Assembly (NCBI GenBank): GCA_029561455.1
Contig: JAKQIY010000072.1
Coordinates: 31,004 to 95,003 of the forward strand
Length of the DNA stretch: 64,000 nucleotides
Reading direction: 5' to 3'
Source of the DNA: a bacterium
GTDB taxonomy: Bacteria; Zhuqueibacterota; Zhuqueibacteria; Residuimicrobiales; Krinioviventaceae
The position numbers were made by a program, and so were the translations under genes. How positions within the stretch are numbered: position 1 is the stretch's first letter; each line of letters opens with the position of its first letter. The notes below the pieces were generated by a model. It had not been told where the DNA came from. It worked only from the letters and a program-made list of their open reading frames with translations, and did no database searches. Positions 19,199 through 30,387 of this stretch are shown here, one piece after another.

Positions 19199-20902
19199 TT
19201 AATATCCCAATTCCTTTTTAAGGAATTGCCGTTGTTCAATAAATGTCTTGTCGTTAATGTGCCCAAGGTCGGGATAAATCTTGAAACTCTTGGGCGCCGA
19301 AATCCTGTTATACGCGGAAAAACCTAAATGTGGCGGAGCATCGTCATCAAATAATGAAGTGACGTAAAGAGTCGGGCATTTTATCCATTCGGCAAATCCC
19401 TTGGTATCGAGCAAATCCTGTATATAAAGCGCATCTTCAAATGTGCATGGGTCGTTATAGTACCTTAAATAATTTTTAATCTCGAAATTACACATGGTAC
19501 GGATCTTTAAATGATCGCGTGTATCGCACGGGAATGGATCAAAGAACGAACAGGCTTTGATGTGATCCCTGCATAATCCGGCTGTGACCAACGTGAGTCC
19601 GCCGCCCTGGCTGCCGCCCATCACGCCGAGCCTGGCGCTATCAACTTCAGGACGGCTCAGTAAAAACTCTACCGCTCTTACACAATCCATATAAATTGCC
19701 CGGTAGGCGTTATCGGTTTCGCTGCACAGGCTGTATCCCCATACTCCGGGTACTCCAAATCCGGGATTGAATACATCGGCGCTGATGCCATGACCACGTA
19801 CACATAACGCCAGTTCCACAACATCGTCATGATTTTCTAAAAAAGCACCGTGATCCTGCCAACCGTAACCATAACCCGGCACATGCAGTATGGCGGCGTG
19901 CCGGCCCGGGGTTTTGGGAACAAAATAATAACCGCGAATCGTCAACCCGCCAAACGATTTCATTTCAGCAATATAACCATCACGGCTACCAGAACACAAA
20001 TTTTCTTTTTTTATCAATTTAAACTCTTGTGGCGTTTTGCCCAGTTCGTCTAACGCCGCATCCCAATACTCCTTAAAGCGGGGGACGGTGTTGTTCGTGC
20101 AGGCAATTTTTTCGGGCGAAAGGGTGAACCATTGCACATCGGAACTATAGCCGCCATCGTACATGATTACCGTACATTCATAAAATCCCGGTGTGGTAAT
20201 GGCTGCGCCAAGCTCACATTGTATCTGTCCGGTTCCTTTTTTAACATTATAGTCTTTTTGAATAAAAGACTGGTGAAAATCGTTAACGACCGACAATTTG
20301 ATTTTCCCTTTGCGCACAGCATTATATTTTAAAGTGAGGGAATTCTTGTTTTCCAGGGAATAGAGATGATCCTGCACCGGGATGTCGATTTTAATTGCAG
20401 ATTTCGATTCGCTGCCTTTTGGCGCAAGACTGCACGAATTCCAGCTTATGCCGCCGGTGTAGGAGAGATCGGCAACAAATATAGCTATTCTGTTTTTCTT
20501 CCCTTTTACCAGGCAATTATCGGCAATATTAAATTCGTTCCTGGCGCCGCGATTGGACCAATATTGATTACGTAAATTTCCACCGATAAACTTGTTGTTT
20601 ATGTAAATGCTTTTAACTTCACATTGCAAACTAATTGTAAGAACGAATTGTGAGCCGGTTAATTCGTCCGGCACAGTAAAATCATTAACAATGCAGCCGC
20701 TGCCGTCATTCCAGAAATAGCCTTGCCGTTCCCAGGATAATAACAGGTTAACCTTCTGCCAGTTGGCTGTGTTTAATTTATCCAGGTTCGTTTCGGCAAT
20801 ATCGCCGAAACTGATTTTCCACTCCGGCGATAATAAATTTTGCGCCAACAGGCCGGTGGATAAAAGGAATATAAGGATAATTAATAAAATAAATTTTTTC
20901 AT
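19199..20902 (-). CDS. CE7-type acetyl xylan esterase with N-terminal beta-sandwich
   Basis: 567 residues. A signal peptide ending TGLLAQ is followed by about 240 residues resembling a GH2-type sugar-binding jelly roll (LLLSWERQGYFWNDGSG, IYINNKFIGG). The C-terminal alpha/beta-hydrolase domain has the CE7 block RGHGISADVFNPG, the catalytic Ser431 in GVMGGSQGGG, an Asp at 519-520 in SLFDDDAPP and His548 in PDLGHIN. CE7 enzymes remove O-acetyl groups from xylo-oligosaccharides. The N-terminal fusion is an uncommon layout, since classic CE7 proteins are about 320 residues and cytoplasmic; here it is exported. Confidence 0.88.
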   Translation of the reverse strand: MKKFILLIILIFLLSTGLLAQNLLSPEWKISFGDIAETNLDKLNTANWQKVNLLLSWERQGYFWNDGSGCIVNDFTVPDELTGSQFVLTISLQCEVKSIYINNKFIGGNLRNQYWSNRGARNEFNIADNCLVKGKKNRIAIFVADLSYTGGISWNSCSLAPKGSESKSAIKIDIPVQDHLYSLENKNSLTLKYNAVRKGKIKLSVVNDFHQSFIQKDYNVKKGTGQIQCELGAAITTPGFYECTVIMYDGGYSSDVQWFTLSPEKIACTNNTVPRFKEYWDAALDELGKTPQEFKLIKKENLCSGSRDGYIAEMKSFGGLTIRGYYFVPKTPGRHAAILHVPGYGYGWQDHGAFLENHDDVVELALCVRGHGISADVFNPGFGVPGVWGYSLCSETDNAYRAIYMDCVRAVEFLLSRPEVDSARLGVMGGSQGGGLTLVTAGLCRDHIKACSFFDPFPCDTRDHLKIRTMCNFEIKNYLRYYNDPCTFEDALYIQDLLDTKGFAEWIKCPTLYVTSLFDDDAPPHLGFSAYNRISAPKSFKIYPDLGHINDKTFIEQRQFLKKELGY

Positions 20903-20955
20903 AAAGCGCTGCCTTGTTAACCTTGGAATAATTGTCTACCTGTATTCAAAATGAA

Positions 20956-22101
20956 TTATGGATTATATCTCGGTCCAAGTATCAGTTTATCGCCCGAATC
21001 ATCGATCTCATAGAATTGCGGTTTGCGAGGTCCGTCTGCTTCTGCATGATGTATAACCAGCAGTCGTTTTCCTTCAAACGTGGTGAACATCATGCCATGG
21101 CCGGAATTATCGTCTTTTAATGGTTTTTCATCCTGTATCCAGGGCCCGTCAATCGTGCCGGACTCAGAATAAGCCACGCCTTGTAAATACCTGTGCGCGC
21201 CCCAGGTTGCCCATAGCATACCAAGTTTGCCGGTTTTAGTCCTGAAAAGTTGGGGTCCGTCGGTTACCCAGCCGGGTAATTTCATACCAAAAGTCATTTC
21301 GCCGTTGCCAACCATTTCAAGCGCCCAGGGAGCCTCGCTGGCGCGGAAAAGACATACCGGTTCTGAAATTCTTTCACTCAAATCAGGGGAGAGTTTAACA
21401 TATTCCATTGTACCGTCAACAAGTTGTGTCCATTCATGCACAAACACAAAATAGGGGATACCGTCTTCATACCAGATAGTACCGTCGATAACGTCCCAAT
21501 TGTGGTACAGGTAATCATAATTAGGATCGGAGTTGATATGTTTATAAGGGCCTTCCGGTTTATCGGAAACGAGTATCTGAGTTTGATTACGGTAAACGTT
21601 GTATCTGCGCGGAATAACATCGACAAGCTCTTTCCTGTCCGTCCAGGTAGCGGCATAATAATATTTATCATTCACTTGATGAATCTCGGCGGCGGCAACA
21701 AACATTAATCCTTCCATCCATGTGCCGGTAACGTCAATTGCGCCATAAGGACCTGTCCAGGTTTTTAAATCTTTGCTTTTATAAATACTCCCGCCACTGC
21801 TGGTTAGATAATAGGTTTTGGTGTTTATATCCGGGAAAATAAAGGGGTCGCTCATACTTAACTCATCAAATGTCATAGTAACAATTTCACGGGATTCCGT
21901 TACACTTGGGCCTACCCAGCGCCTTCTTGGGGGATTTGGGTTGGTGTTGCCGGTTGCCGGCATTCCAAATCCTTTGGCGCCCTCCGGGGCGGGAATTGTT
22001 ACTGTTGGAACAAGCTGTTTTTTGGTTTCCGGCTGAGCTGTAGCTGGTTGTATCAAAGCTAGAAATATCAAAATTACACATACGAATGTTATTTTTTTCA
22101 T
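20956..22101 (-). CDS. GH43-type arabinan/xylan glycosidase (copy 1)
   Basis: 381 residues with a signal peptide ending PATAQ. A linker-like segment with VPTVTIPAPEGAKGFGMP precedes the five-bladed propeller. The catalytic acids follow GH43: Asp85 in LSMSDPFI, Asp206 in WDVIDGTIW and Glu223 in FVHEW. It is closely similar to the protein at 23508-24659, including the same linker motif, and each is preceded by a CE1 esterase gene, so a GH43+CE1 pair was duplicated. Probable alpha-L-arabinofuranosidase or beta-xylosidase; the subfamily is not identified by eye. Confidence 0.87.
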   Translation of the reverse strand: MKKITFVCVILIFLALIQPATAQPETKKQLVPTVTIPAPEGAKGFGMPATGNTNPNPPRRRWVGPSVTESREIVTMTFDELSMSDPFIFPDINTKTYYLTSSGGSIYKSKDLKTWTGPYGAIDVTGTWMEGLMFVAAAEIHQVNDKYYYAATWTDRKELVDVIPRRYNVYRNQTQILVSDKPEGPYKHINSDPNYDYLYHNWDVIDGTIWYEDGIPYFVFVHEWTQLVDGTMEYVKLSPDLSERISEPVCLFRASEAPWALEMVGNGEMTFGMKLPGWVTDGPQLFRTKTGKLGMLWATWGAHRYLQGVAYSESGTIDGPWIQDEKPLKDDNSGHGMMFTTFEGKRLLVIHHAEADGPRKPQFYEIDDSGDKLILGPRYNP

Positions 22102-22243
22102 GTGACTAGTTCCTTGTAAAGACTATTACATACAATTTACCGGGCAATTATATTAAATAGACTAAAGAAAGGGTTTGCCTGGCAAAGCAAAAATCTGTCT
22201 TTAGCTTTTCAAAATTTATAACCGGTTCTAGTAATAAATAACC

Positions 22244-22278
22244 CAGGAATCCCCGTATTTAAAATGCGGGGATTCCTG
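22244..22278 (-). terminator. 12-bp stem hairpin between CE1 and GH43 genes
   Basis: CAGGAATCCCCG at 22244-22255 pairs perfectly with 22267-22278, and an A/T-rich loop extends the pairing through a G-T wobble. It lies 17 bases after the CE1 stop. In minus-strand transcripts it is followed by GGTTATTTATTA, only moderately U-rich. It could be a partial terminator that lowers expression of genes further down, or an mRNA-stabilising 3' structure. Confidence 0.5.
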
Positions 22279-22295
22279 AGAATGGAAGAATGAGC

Positions 22296-23477
<1,182 letters not shown>

Positions 23478-23507
23478 TTAAATTAAATAGTTTATGTTTT
23501 TTATTGA

Positions 23508-24659
23508 TTATGGATTATATCTCGGTCCGAGGATCAGCTTGTCGCCCGAATCGTCGATTTCATAAAGCTGCGGTTTGCGGGGGCCGTCGCCTTCGGCATG
23601 ATGAATGGAAAGCAGCCGTTTGCCCTCAAAGGTGGTGAACATCATACCATGACCGGTGTTGTTGCCAACCAATGGTTTTTCTTCCTGAATCCACGGCCCG
23701 TCAATCGTACCGGATTCGGAATACGCTACACCTTGTAAGTACCGTCCTGCACCCCAACTTGACCATAACATGCCTAATTTGCCTGTCCCGGTGCGGAAAA
23801 GTTCCGGCCCATCGGTAACCCAGCCCGGCAATTTCAGGCCAAAGGTCATCTCTTCATTGCCGACCATTTCCAGCGCCCAGGCCGCTTCACTACCGCGGAA
23901 CAGGCATATCGGGTCGGTGATGGTCTTGCTCAAATCGGGAGACAGCTTGACATATTCCATTGTGCCGTCAACCGTTTGCATCCATTCATGCACAAAAACA
24001 AAATAGGGAACGCCGTTTTCGTACCAGATCGTACCGTCGATTATATCCCAGGTGTGTGGCAGGTAATCGTATTGCGGATCGGGGTTCAACGGTTTATACG
24101 GGCCTTCGGCTATATCCGCTACCAGGATCATAGTCTGGTTGCGGTGCACGTTATAGCGGCGGGGTACTACATCGACAAGATCATTTCTGTCGCCAAAGGT
24201 TGCGGCATAATAATATTTGCTGTTAACGTGGTGGATTTCGGCGGCAGCGACAAATTTGCATCCTTCCATCCAAGTACCGGTAACATCGTAAGCGCCATAA
24301 GGGCCTTCCCAGTTTTTCAGGTCTTTGCTTTTGTAAATACACCCGCCGCTGCTGGTTAAATAGTAGGTTTTTGTCGCCTCATCTGCCAGAATGAACGGAT
24401 CGCTCATACTCAACTCATCGAGGGTGATGGTAACGATTTCGCGGGGATCGGTAACGCTGGCGCTTGCAAAGGGCCTTCTGGGCGCCGGGGTCGCGCCGCT
24501 TGGCCTGGTGGTGGAAGGCATACCAAAACCTTTGGAGCCGGGTGGGGCGGGAATGGTAACGGTTGGCACCAGCTGCTTTTTTTCTGTGGTTTGAGCAGTG
24601 CTTAGTGGTATTGAACTGAAAACCACCAGCATTGCGATTAGAATACTGATTTTCTTCAT
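23508..24659 (-). CDS. GH43-type arabinan/xylan glycosidase (copy 2)
   Basis: 383 residues from the ATG at 24659, which has AAGGAAC upstream; the longer ORF to 24779 would overlap the preceding esterase gene and starts without a signal peptide. The signal peptide is followed by VPTVTIPAPPGSKGFGMP and the GH43 propeller with LSMSDPFI, WDIIDGTIW and FVHEW supplying the three catalytic acids. Nearly a duplicate of 20956-22101, differing mostly by conservative changes. Probable arabinofuranosidase/xylosidase acting outside the cytoplasm. Confidence 0.87.
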   Translation of the reverse strand: MKKISILIAMLVVFSSIPLSTAQTTEKKQLVPTVTIPAPPGSKGFGMPSTTRPSGATPAPRRPFASASVTDPREIVTITLDELSMSDPFILADEATKTYYLTSSGGCIYKSKDLKNWEGPYGAYDVTGTWMEGCKFVAAAEIHHVNSKYYYAATFGDRNDLVDVVPRRYNVHRNQTMILVADIAEGPYKPLNPDPQYDYLPHTWDIIDGTIWYENGVPYFVFVHEWMQTVDGTMEYVKLSPDLSKTITDPICLFRGSEAAWALEMVGNEEMTFGLKLPGWVTDGPELFRTGTGKLGMLWSSWGAGRYLQGVAYSESGTIDGPWIQEEKPLVGNNTGHGMMFTTFEGKRLLSIHHAEGDGPRKPQLYEIDDSGDKLILGPRYNP

Positions 24660-24681
24660 ATAACAGTTCCTTATGTTTGGT

Positions 24682-25866
24682 TTAATTTTTACGCCACAAA
24701 TTCGGCAAAAAACGGTAATAAAGCAAGTGACGCCAGGTTGACCAGTCATGGCCGCCATAGCCGCCGACATAATATTCATGGGTGATATTGTGGTTTAACA
24801 ACGCTTTGTGCAGAGCAACGCAGCGCTCGCCCATCCGGCCGTTGGCTTCTTCCGTGCCTTGTCCCACAAACAGGTAATCGATCTTTTTATTGACATCAGG
24901 GTCGTTGAGGAATTTTGCTATGGACTCTTCACTATTGACATCACCGGCGCTAAGCACGCCGAATGAAGCGAACAGATCGAGAGAATTAAAACCGACGAAC
25001 TGTGTATGCCGCCCACCCATAGATAAACCCGAAAGCGCGCGGCCTTGCGGATTACGGCGAACGCTATACTCGCTTTCAACCAACGGAATGACATGTTGGC
25101 GCATTTCCGCCTCGAACAGCTTGAACGTCAACTCGGTATGCTTGGGATGATTGCGGTGGATGACCTGGTTATTGGGGATCGCTATGAGCATCGGCACAGC
25201 TTTGCCCTCGGCCAGCAGGTTGTCCATTATGAAATTCACGCGCCCGTCGTACACCCAGTTCGAGGGCAGTTCGCCGCTGCCGCCCAACAGGTAAAGGACC
25301 GGATAGCTCTTGCTGCGGTCGTAACCGGGAGGGGTATACACATATAATTCCCGCTCGCCATTAGTTACATCCGAATGATAAACGTGACGTGTAACTGTGC
25401 CGTGTGGAACATTGCGGGCGTCATAGTATGCCGGGCCGTTGCCGTGTACCACCAACTCGCTGTAGGGCGGCATGGCAGTGAACGCGGCAATGGTGTTGCT
25501 GGGGTCGGCAATTTGCACTCCATCCACATTGAAAAAATAGACGTACATATCCGGACGGAGCGGGCCAACCGTCAATGTCCATATCCCGTCTTCACCTTTA
25601 GTAAAGGGCACAGGCTGGCCGGTTTTACCCAGCGCGGTGAGAATGGCGACTCCCGTCAGCCGCACATCCTGCGCGGCGGGCGCTTTTAGCCGGAATGTAA
25701 CGGTGCCGTCATCATGCACATCCGGTGAATTGAGCGGCGCGCTGAATGGGATGAGATTCTCGGTGTTTTTTTGCGGATTGTAATCCAGGTTAACATTGGC
25801 CTGCTGCGCCCAGGCTAATGTTCCAGTTAGAAAATATATAATTACCAGACAGATGCGAAGCTTCAT
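24682..25866 (-). CDS. CE1-type esterase with N-terminal E-set domain (copy 2)
   Basis: 394 residues from the ATG at 25866, preceded by a strong AAAGGAGG; the ORF to 25908 is rejected because this site decides the start. The signal peptide ends LAWAQ. The E-set domain holds GTVTFRLKAPAAQDVRLTG, and the esterase fold YPVLYLLGGSGELPSNW, the serine in SGLSMGGRHTQF and the histidine in GGHDWSTWRHLLY. Paired with the GH43 gene downstream, as the 22296 esterase is with its own GH43. The first loop reads LGGSGE instead of the usual HG, hinting at a different acyl pocket. Confidence 0.88.
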   Translation of the reverse strand: MKLRICLVIIYFLTGTLAWAQQANVNLDYNPQKNTENLIPFSAPLNSPDVHDDGTVTFRLKAPAAQDVRLTGVAILTALGKTGQPVPFTKGEDGIWTLTVGPLRPDMYVYFFNVDGVQIADPSNTIAAFTAMPPYSELVVHGNGPAYYDARNVPHGTVTRHVYHSDVTNGERELYVYTPPGYDRSKSYPVLYLLGGSGELPSNWVYDGRVNFIMDNLLAEGKAVPMLIAIPNNQVIHRNHPKHTELTFKLFEAEMRQHVIPLVESEYSVRRNPQGRALSGLSMGGRHTQFVGFNSLDLFASFGVLSAGDVNSEESIAKFLNDPDVNKKIDYLFVGQGTEEANGRMGERCVALHKALLNHNITHEYYVGGYGGHDWSTWRHLLYYRFLPNLWRKN

Positions 25867-25907
25867 TCCGTCCTCCTTTGCTGCGATTTTTGATTTACAT
25901 ATTATCA

Positions 25908-27743
25908 TTAGAGTTTACTGATCTTTACTAACCGCGCGCCATGTTTTTTCACATTTAAAGATATTGTGTTTGTGTATTCGCCAAGATCCTGTTTTGCCCA
26001 AAGATCGCGTACCCGGCATTGACCTGGTATTCCCAATTGCGCCAGGTCAACAGCGACGTCGAGCGAATCCTGCGGCGGGCAACCGGTTGGATATTGGGTA
26101 AAAATATGGAATTTGACTGTTGCTCCTTCGGGATGCATAATACATTCGCCGTCAAGACCAACTAGTGAAGAAAATGTATCATAACCTGCCGGTATATCAT
26201 ACTCGATGATCGAGCTTGCATGAGTCCCTATCCCATTGTCATATTCTTTGCCGTCAACGACTAGTTTGTTGCCGGCGACGCTGTGGTTAATTTTTACCGT
26301 TTCCCAGCCGGAGGCAGCATTAACCCATTGTAAATCTGTCAAACGCAGGTTGCCCTTTGGGCCGGTCAATTGCGGCTCGATCCAGTCCGCATGGTCCCAA
26401 TGATTGCCGTTGCCGCCATCGGTAACTACCAGGTACAGCTTTTTGGCGCCGGCGATATTGGCAATTACTTTTGTCATTTGCTCGTCGGGTTTGGTTGAAA
26501 GTAACTTGCTGCTGTAAATGGCATTTTCTTCCAAAACCGGTTTTTGATCTGATGAATAGAACAACGCCACATATTTATCGCCGCTATCCGGAGCATCGGC
26601 AGCCCAGGCAATTTTTTCGCCGTCGTTAAACAGCAGGCGATTATTTGTACTGTTCTGTAAAACGGCCAGCGCTTCCTGGTTAGTAAGCAATTGATTGGTA
26701 AACTCGTCATTGTCCGGTAAATTACCGCCAAACATCAACGGTGAACGGCAGATGATAAACAGCGACATCAAGGTGTATTGCTCGTCCCTGGTTAACATGC
26801 TCATGCGATTGTCGCCGCGCTCGGCGCGGATGCCGATTCTGCCCAAGGGCAGCATGTCACCGTCGGGCCAATGTCCCGGTCCCATATAGGGTATCCATTT
26901 TTCGAACAATGCAAAGTGAACGTTCAATTGCGACCAGTTGTCCCAAAAGTCATCGATAATGCGCCACATATTGGCATGGGTACTGACATGCGCTGCGGAT
27001 GCGATAGGCGTTTCGCCGGGAGAGGTACTCAACACTATCGGTCTGCCGCATTGGTCAATGGCTTTGCGGATAAGCTCGATTTCATCCTGGTGATAGGGAC
27101 GGGAGAGATCGTCGATTTTAATAAAATCAACGCCCCACGCCGCATACAAGGCAAACAGGGAATTGTAATATTCCTGTGCGCCCGGTTTGGCGGCATCCAC
27201 TGTATACATGTCGCCAAGCCATAAGCAAAGCTGTTTGGTATTATAAATATCTTGTGCTGTTACATCGCTGCCCAAAACCGGCGTGTTTTTTTCTACCGCC
27301 AGTTTGGGAATACCTCGCATGATATGAATGCCGAATTTCAATCCCTGGCTGTGAATATAGTCCGCCAGGGGCTTGAAACCTTTGCCCCCGGCAGCGGAGG
27401 GGAACCTGTTCACCGCAGGCGTCAATCGCCCGTATTCATCCATATCTATAATCGGATCTTTTTGGTTATAGCCATGCGCCTTATCGTTCTGTACATACCA
27501 GCGAATATCGACGACAATGTACTGCCAGCCGTATTCTTTTAAATAAATTGACATATAATCGGCATTGGCTTTAACCTCGTCTTCCGTTACCGTGGGGCCG
27601 AAACAATCCCAGCTATTCCAGCCCATCGGCGGGGTTTGCGCCCATTGGTAAAAGGACAAATGACTATTGTCCGGTGCCTGGGAGCAGGCAAAAACTACAA
27701 AGAGACAGACACATATCAATAAACAGATATAACGTTTCGACAT
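25908..27743 (-). CDS. GH27 alpha-galactosidase-like enzyme with NPCBM domain, lipoprotein
   Basis: 611 residues. CLFVVFAC is a lipobox-like end to the signal peptide. The barrel begins TPPMGWNSWDCFGP, has the nucleophile Asp211 in DFIKIDDLSRP and the acid/base Asp264 or 265 in WRIIDDFWDNW, then a small beta domain. An NPCBM-type domain fills the last 150 residues (DLQWVNAASGWETVKIN, GIGTHASSIIEYDIP). GH27 enzymes release alpha-galactose; some members act on beta-L-arabinopyranose. CGGAGTG lies upstream of the ATG. Confidence 0.88.
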   Translation of the reverse strand: MSKRYICLLICVCLFVVFACSQAPDNSHLSFYQWAQTPPMGWNSWDCFGPTVTEDEVKANADYMSIYLKEYGWQYIVVDIRWYVQNDKAHGYNQKDPIIDMDEYGRLTPAVNRFPSAAGGKGFKPLADYIHSQGLKFGIHIMRGIPKLAVEKNTPVLGSDVTAQDIYNTKQLCLWLGDMYTVDAAKPGAQEYYNSLFALYAAWGVDFIKIDDLSRPYHQDEIELIRKAIDQCGRPIVLSTSPGETPIASAAHVSTHANMWRIIDDFWDNWSQLNVHFALFEKWIPYMGPGHWPDGDMLPLGRIGIRAERGDNRMSMLTRDEQYTLMSLFIICRSPLMFGGNLPDNDEFTNQLLTNQEALAVLQNSTNNRLLFNDGEKIAWAADAPDSGDKYVALFYSSDQKPVLEENAIYSSKLLSTKPDEQMTKVIANIAGAKKLYLVVTDGGNGNHWDHADWIEPQLTGPKGNLRLTDLQWVNAASGWETVKINHSVAGNKLVVDGKEYDNGIGTHASSIIEYDIPAGYDTFSSLVGLDGECIMHPEGATVKFHIFTQYPTGCPPQDSLDVAVDLAQLGIPGQCRVRDLWAKQDLGEYTNTISLNVKKHGARLVKISKL

Positions 27744-27780
27744 TGATCACTCCGTTTTACGACTACAGGATTGTTTAATT

Positions 27781-30372
27781 TTATAAAATCGTTATCCTGG
27801 TTGTTTTTAAATCTTTATCACGGGAACTGTTGCCGTATAAAATTTCATATTCTCCGGCGGCAACAACCATTTTATTGGCGGCGCGGTCGAAAAATTCGAA
27901 TGAGGTACACGGCAAAGTGATAACAGTCTGGCCGGTTTTACCGGCGGCAACATCTACACGTTTGAACCCGCGCAGGGTTTTGAGCGGCCCTTCGCTATCG
28001 CCAACCTGACGTATGTATACTTGCACGATTTCCGTGCCGTTGCGTTTTCCGGTATTGGTTACGGGTATGGTTATAGCGACGCTTTCATCGTTTTTGATCT
28101 CGGTTTTGCTGAGCTTTGCTTCACCAATTGCAAAGGTGGTATAGCTTAGTCCAAATCCAAACTGGAATAAAGCATCATCCATAAAACGGTAGGTGCGGCC
28201 TTTCATTGAATAATCTTCAAAATCCGGGTACTGTTTGATGTCCTTGTAGAATGTAACCGGCAATTTCCCTGATGGATTGTAATCGCCAAACAACACATCG
28301 GCCACCGCCTGACCGCCGGCCTCTCCGCCGTACCATGCCTGTAATATGGCATCGCAGCTTTCTGTTTCAGGGACCAAACCCATAGCCGAACCGGAGCAAT
28401 TCACAAAAATAACCTTTTTACCGGCCTGTTTTAAGGCTTTTAAACATTCCCGCTGTATTTCCGGCAGTTCAATATCGGTGCGGTCACCGCCCTTGAAACC
28501 GGGTAGTTCAACCGGCATTTGTTCGCCTTCCAGTTGCGAGGAGATGCCGCCCACATAAACAACAACATCGATGCCTTTCAGCTTGTCAACCAGTTTGTCA
28601 AATGTAACCGGCACTTGCTTGCCGAAATTCAGGTTGAGACTGGCGGGCCAGTTGCCGATTTGCGAAAAACGACCTTCAATTTTATATTCTTTGCCTTGTT
28701 CAACCGGCAAGGTTATGCTGTTCACCCGTGGAAAACCAAAACGACGCGGTTTGTAAAGTGTATCGCCATTGACGATAAACTCAAATCTGCCCCTGGCTTC
28801 CAATTTGAAAACCAGTTCTCCCGTTTCCTTTGCTTTATATACTGTTTCATATAGCCCGGAGAAATCGATCAAATTCACACCTGTACCGAACTGATGCTGC
28901 CCGTCGGTGGTCAGTTGTATGGGATTGACGATCTGTTCGGTGGTAACGGCTTCGCCTTTGTATTCGCGGTTATTCCAGTACGTGGCTTTTATACCGGCTT
29001 TGCCGTCGATAGAACAGTCGCCGATGGCGGATTCGATATATGTTTTGTCAACCAGATCACAGGCGCGGTCATAAACGATCTTTTTTTCAGGGACCTTTGT
29101 CTCTATTCCAGCCAGAATAGTAATAGTTTGAATTGGTGTGCCGTTATAATTTCCCCACAACAGCCGTTTTTCATTGGCGTTGGGGCCAATGACGGCAATC
29201 TTTTTAACGGATTTGGATAACGGCAGGATATTGTCTTTATTTTGCAGCAGGGTCATGGTTTCCCGCGCCATATCCAAAGCCAGCTTTTTGTGGGCATCGC
29301 AATTGATAACTGTTTTGGGGATTTTAGTCCATGGCACCAGGGCGTTGTCGTCCATTTCACCCAAATCGAAACGGCCGACCAGAATCCGCATTATACTTTT
29401 ATCCAGGTCCGCTTCGTCAATTAATCCATTGGCAACAGCTTTGGGTAATTGTTTATAAGACGGGCCGGCACATTCAACATCGGTTCCGGCCAGCACCCCT
29501 TTGGCGGCGGCATGGACTTGATCTGAAGACACTTTATGGCTGGTATAGAAATCGGATATGGCACCGCAATCGGAAACTACCAGGTATTTAAAGCCCCAGT
29601 CCTCACGCAGAATTCTTTCCAGCAAGCGCGTACTGCCGCAGCAGGGCTCGTCATCCAAACGCTGGTACGCGCACATTACTTCGCGCACATCGGCTTGCTG
29701 CACCAGGGCTTTGAATGCCGGCATGTAGGTCTCCCATAAATCGCGCGGATCGACATTGTTCACATTAAGGGTATGGCGACTCCATTCCGGGCCGGAATGG
29801 ACTGCATAGTGTTTGGCGCAGGCGAGCAGCTTTTTGTACCGGGAATCTTCCGGGCCCTGCAAGCCTTTGACAACGGAAATACCCATGCGGGTCATTAAAT
29901 AAGGGTCTTCGCCGTAGGTTTCCTGGCCGCGTCCCCAGCGCGGGTCGCGGAAGATATTGATATTGGGCGTCCACACGGACAGACTAAGAAAACGGCGGTT
30001 CGGCAGGCCTCTTCTTTGCGCTTCGTTGTATTTGGCGCGCACTTCATCCGATGCGGCCGTAAAAATTTTGAATACCAGTTCATCGTCAAACGATGCCGCC
30101 ATGCCGATTGGCTGCGGGAATACTGTAACGCTGTCGTTATTGGCCAGACCATGCAGAGCTTCGCTCCACCAGTTGAAGTTTTTGATATTGAGCCGAGGAA
30201 TGGCGTCCGATATATCGTTCATTAAGATAGCTTTTTCTTCCAGCGTCAAGCGGGAAAGCAGGTCCTGAGCTCTTTCTTCCGAACTGAGCATCGGGTTCTG
30301 CCAGGGCAGGGTTTCGGCCCACAAGGTTACCGAACATAACAAGATAAACAAAAACAACCAGGTTTTTTTCAT
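27781..30372 (-). CDS. GH3 beta-xylosidase/beta-glucosidase with PA14 insert
   Basis: 863 residues, start preceded by AAAGGAGG. The signal peptide ends LWAE. The N-terminal barrel contains RGQETYGEDPYL, KHYAVHSGPEWSRH and the nucleophile Asp268 in VVSDCGAIS. The second domain is interrupted by a PA14-like module (about 440-590; GIKATYWNNREYKGEAV, GRFEFIVNGDTLY) and followed by a fibronectin-III-like end. This layout is common in xylo-oligosaccharide-acting GH3 enzymes. The 1-752 gene is a close paralogue; the DNA around 29700-30000 matches 70-350 over long stretches. Confidence 0.93.
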   Translation of the reverse strand: MKKTWLFLFILLCSVTLWAETLPWQNPMLSSEERAQDLLSRLTLEEKAILMNDISDAIPRLNIKNFNWWSEALHGLANNDSVTVFPQPIGMAASFDDELVFKIFTAASDEVRAKYNEAQRRGLPNRRFLSLSVWTPNINIFRDPRWGRGQETYGEDPYLMTRMGISVVKGLQGPEDSRYKKLLACAKHYAVHSGPEWSRHTLNVNNVDPRDLWETYMPAFKALVQQADVREVMCAYQRLDDEPCCGSTRLLERILREDWGFKYLVVSDCGAISDFYTSHKVSSDQVHAAAKGVLAGTDVECAGPSYKQLPKAVANGLIDEADLDKSIMRILVGRFDLGEMDDNALVPWTKIPKTVINCDAHKKLALDMARETMTLLQNKDNILPLSKSVKKIAVIGPNANEKRLLWGNYNGTPIQTITILAGIETKVPEKKIVYDRACDLVDKTYIESAIGDCSIDGKAGIKATYWNNREYKGEAVTTEQIVNPIQLTTDGQHQFGTGVNLIDFSGLYETVYKAKETGELVFKLEARGRFEFIVNGDTLYKPRRFGFPRVNSITLPVEQGKEYKIEGRFSQIGNWPASLNLNFGKQVPVTFDKLVDKLKGIDVVVYVGGISSQLEGEQMPVELPGFKGGDRTDIELPEIQRECLKALKQAGKKVIFVNCSGSAMGLVPETESCDAILQAWYGGEAGGQAVADVLFGDYNPSGKLPVTFYKDIKQYPDFEDYSMKGRTYRFMDDALFQFGFGLSYTTFAIGEAKLSKTEIKNDESVAITIPVTNTGKRNGTEIVQVYIRQVGDSEGPLKTLRGFKRVDVAAGKTGQTVITLPCTSFEFFDRAANKMVVAAGEYEILYGNSSRDKDLKTTRITIL

Positions 30373-30387
30373 AACGCCTCCTTTAGG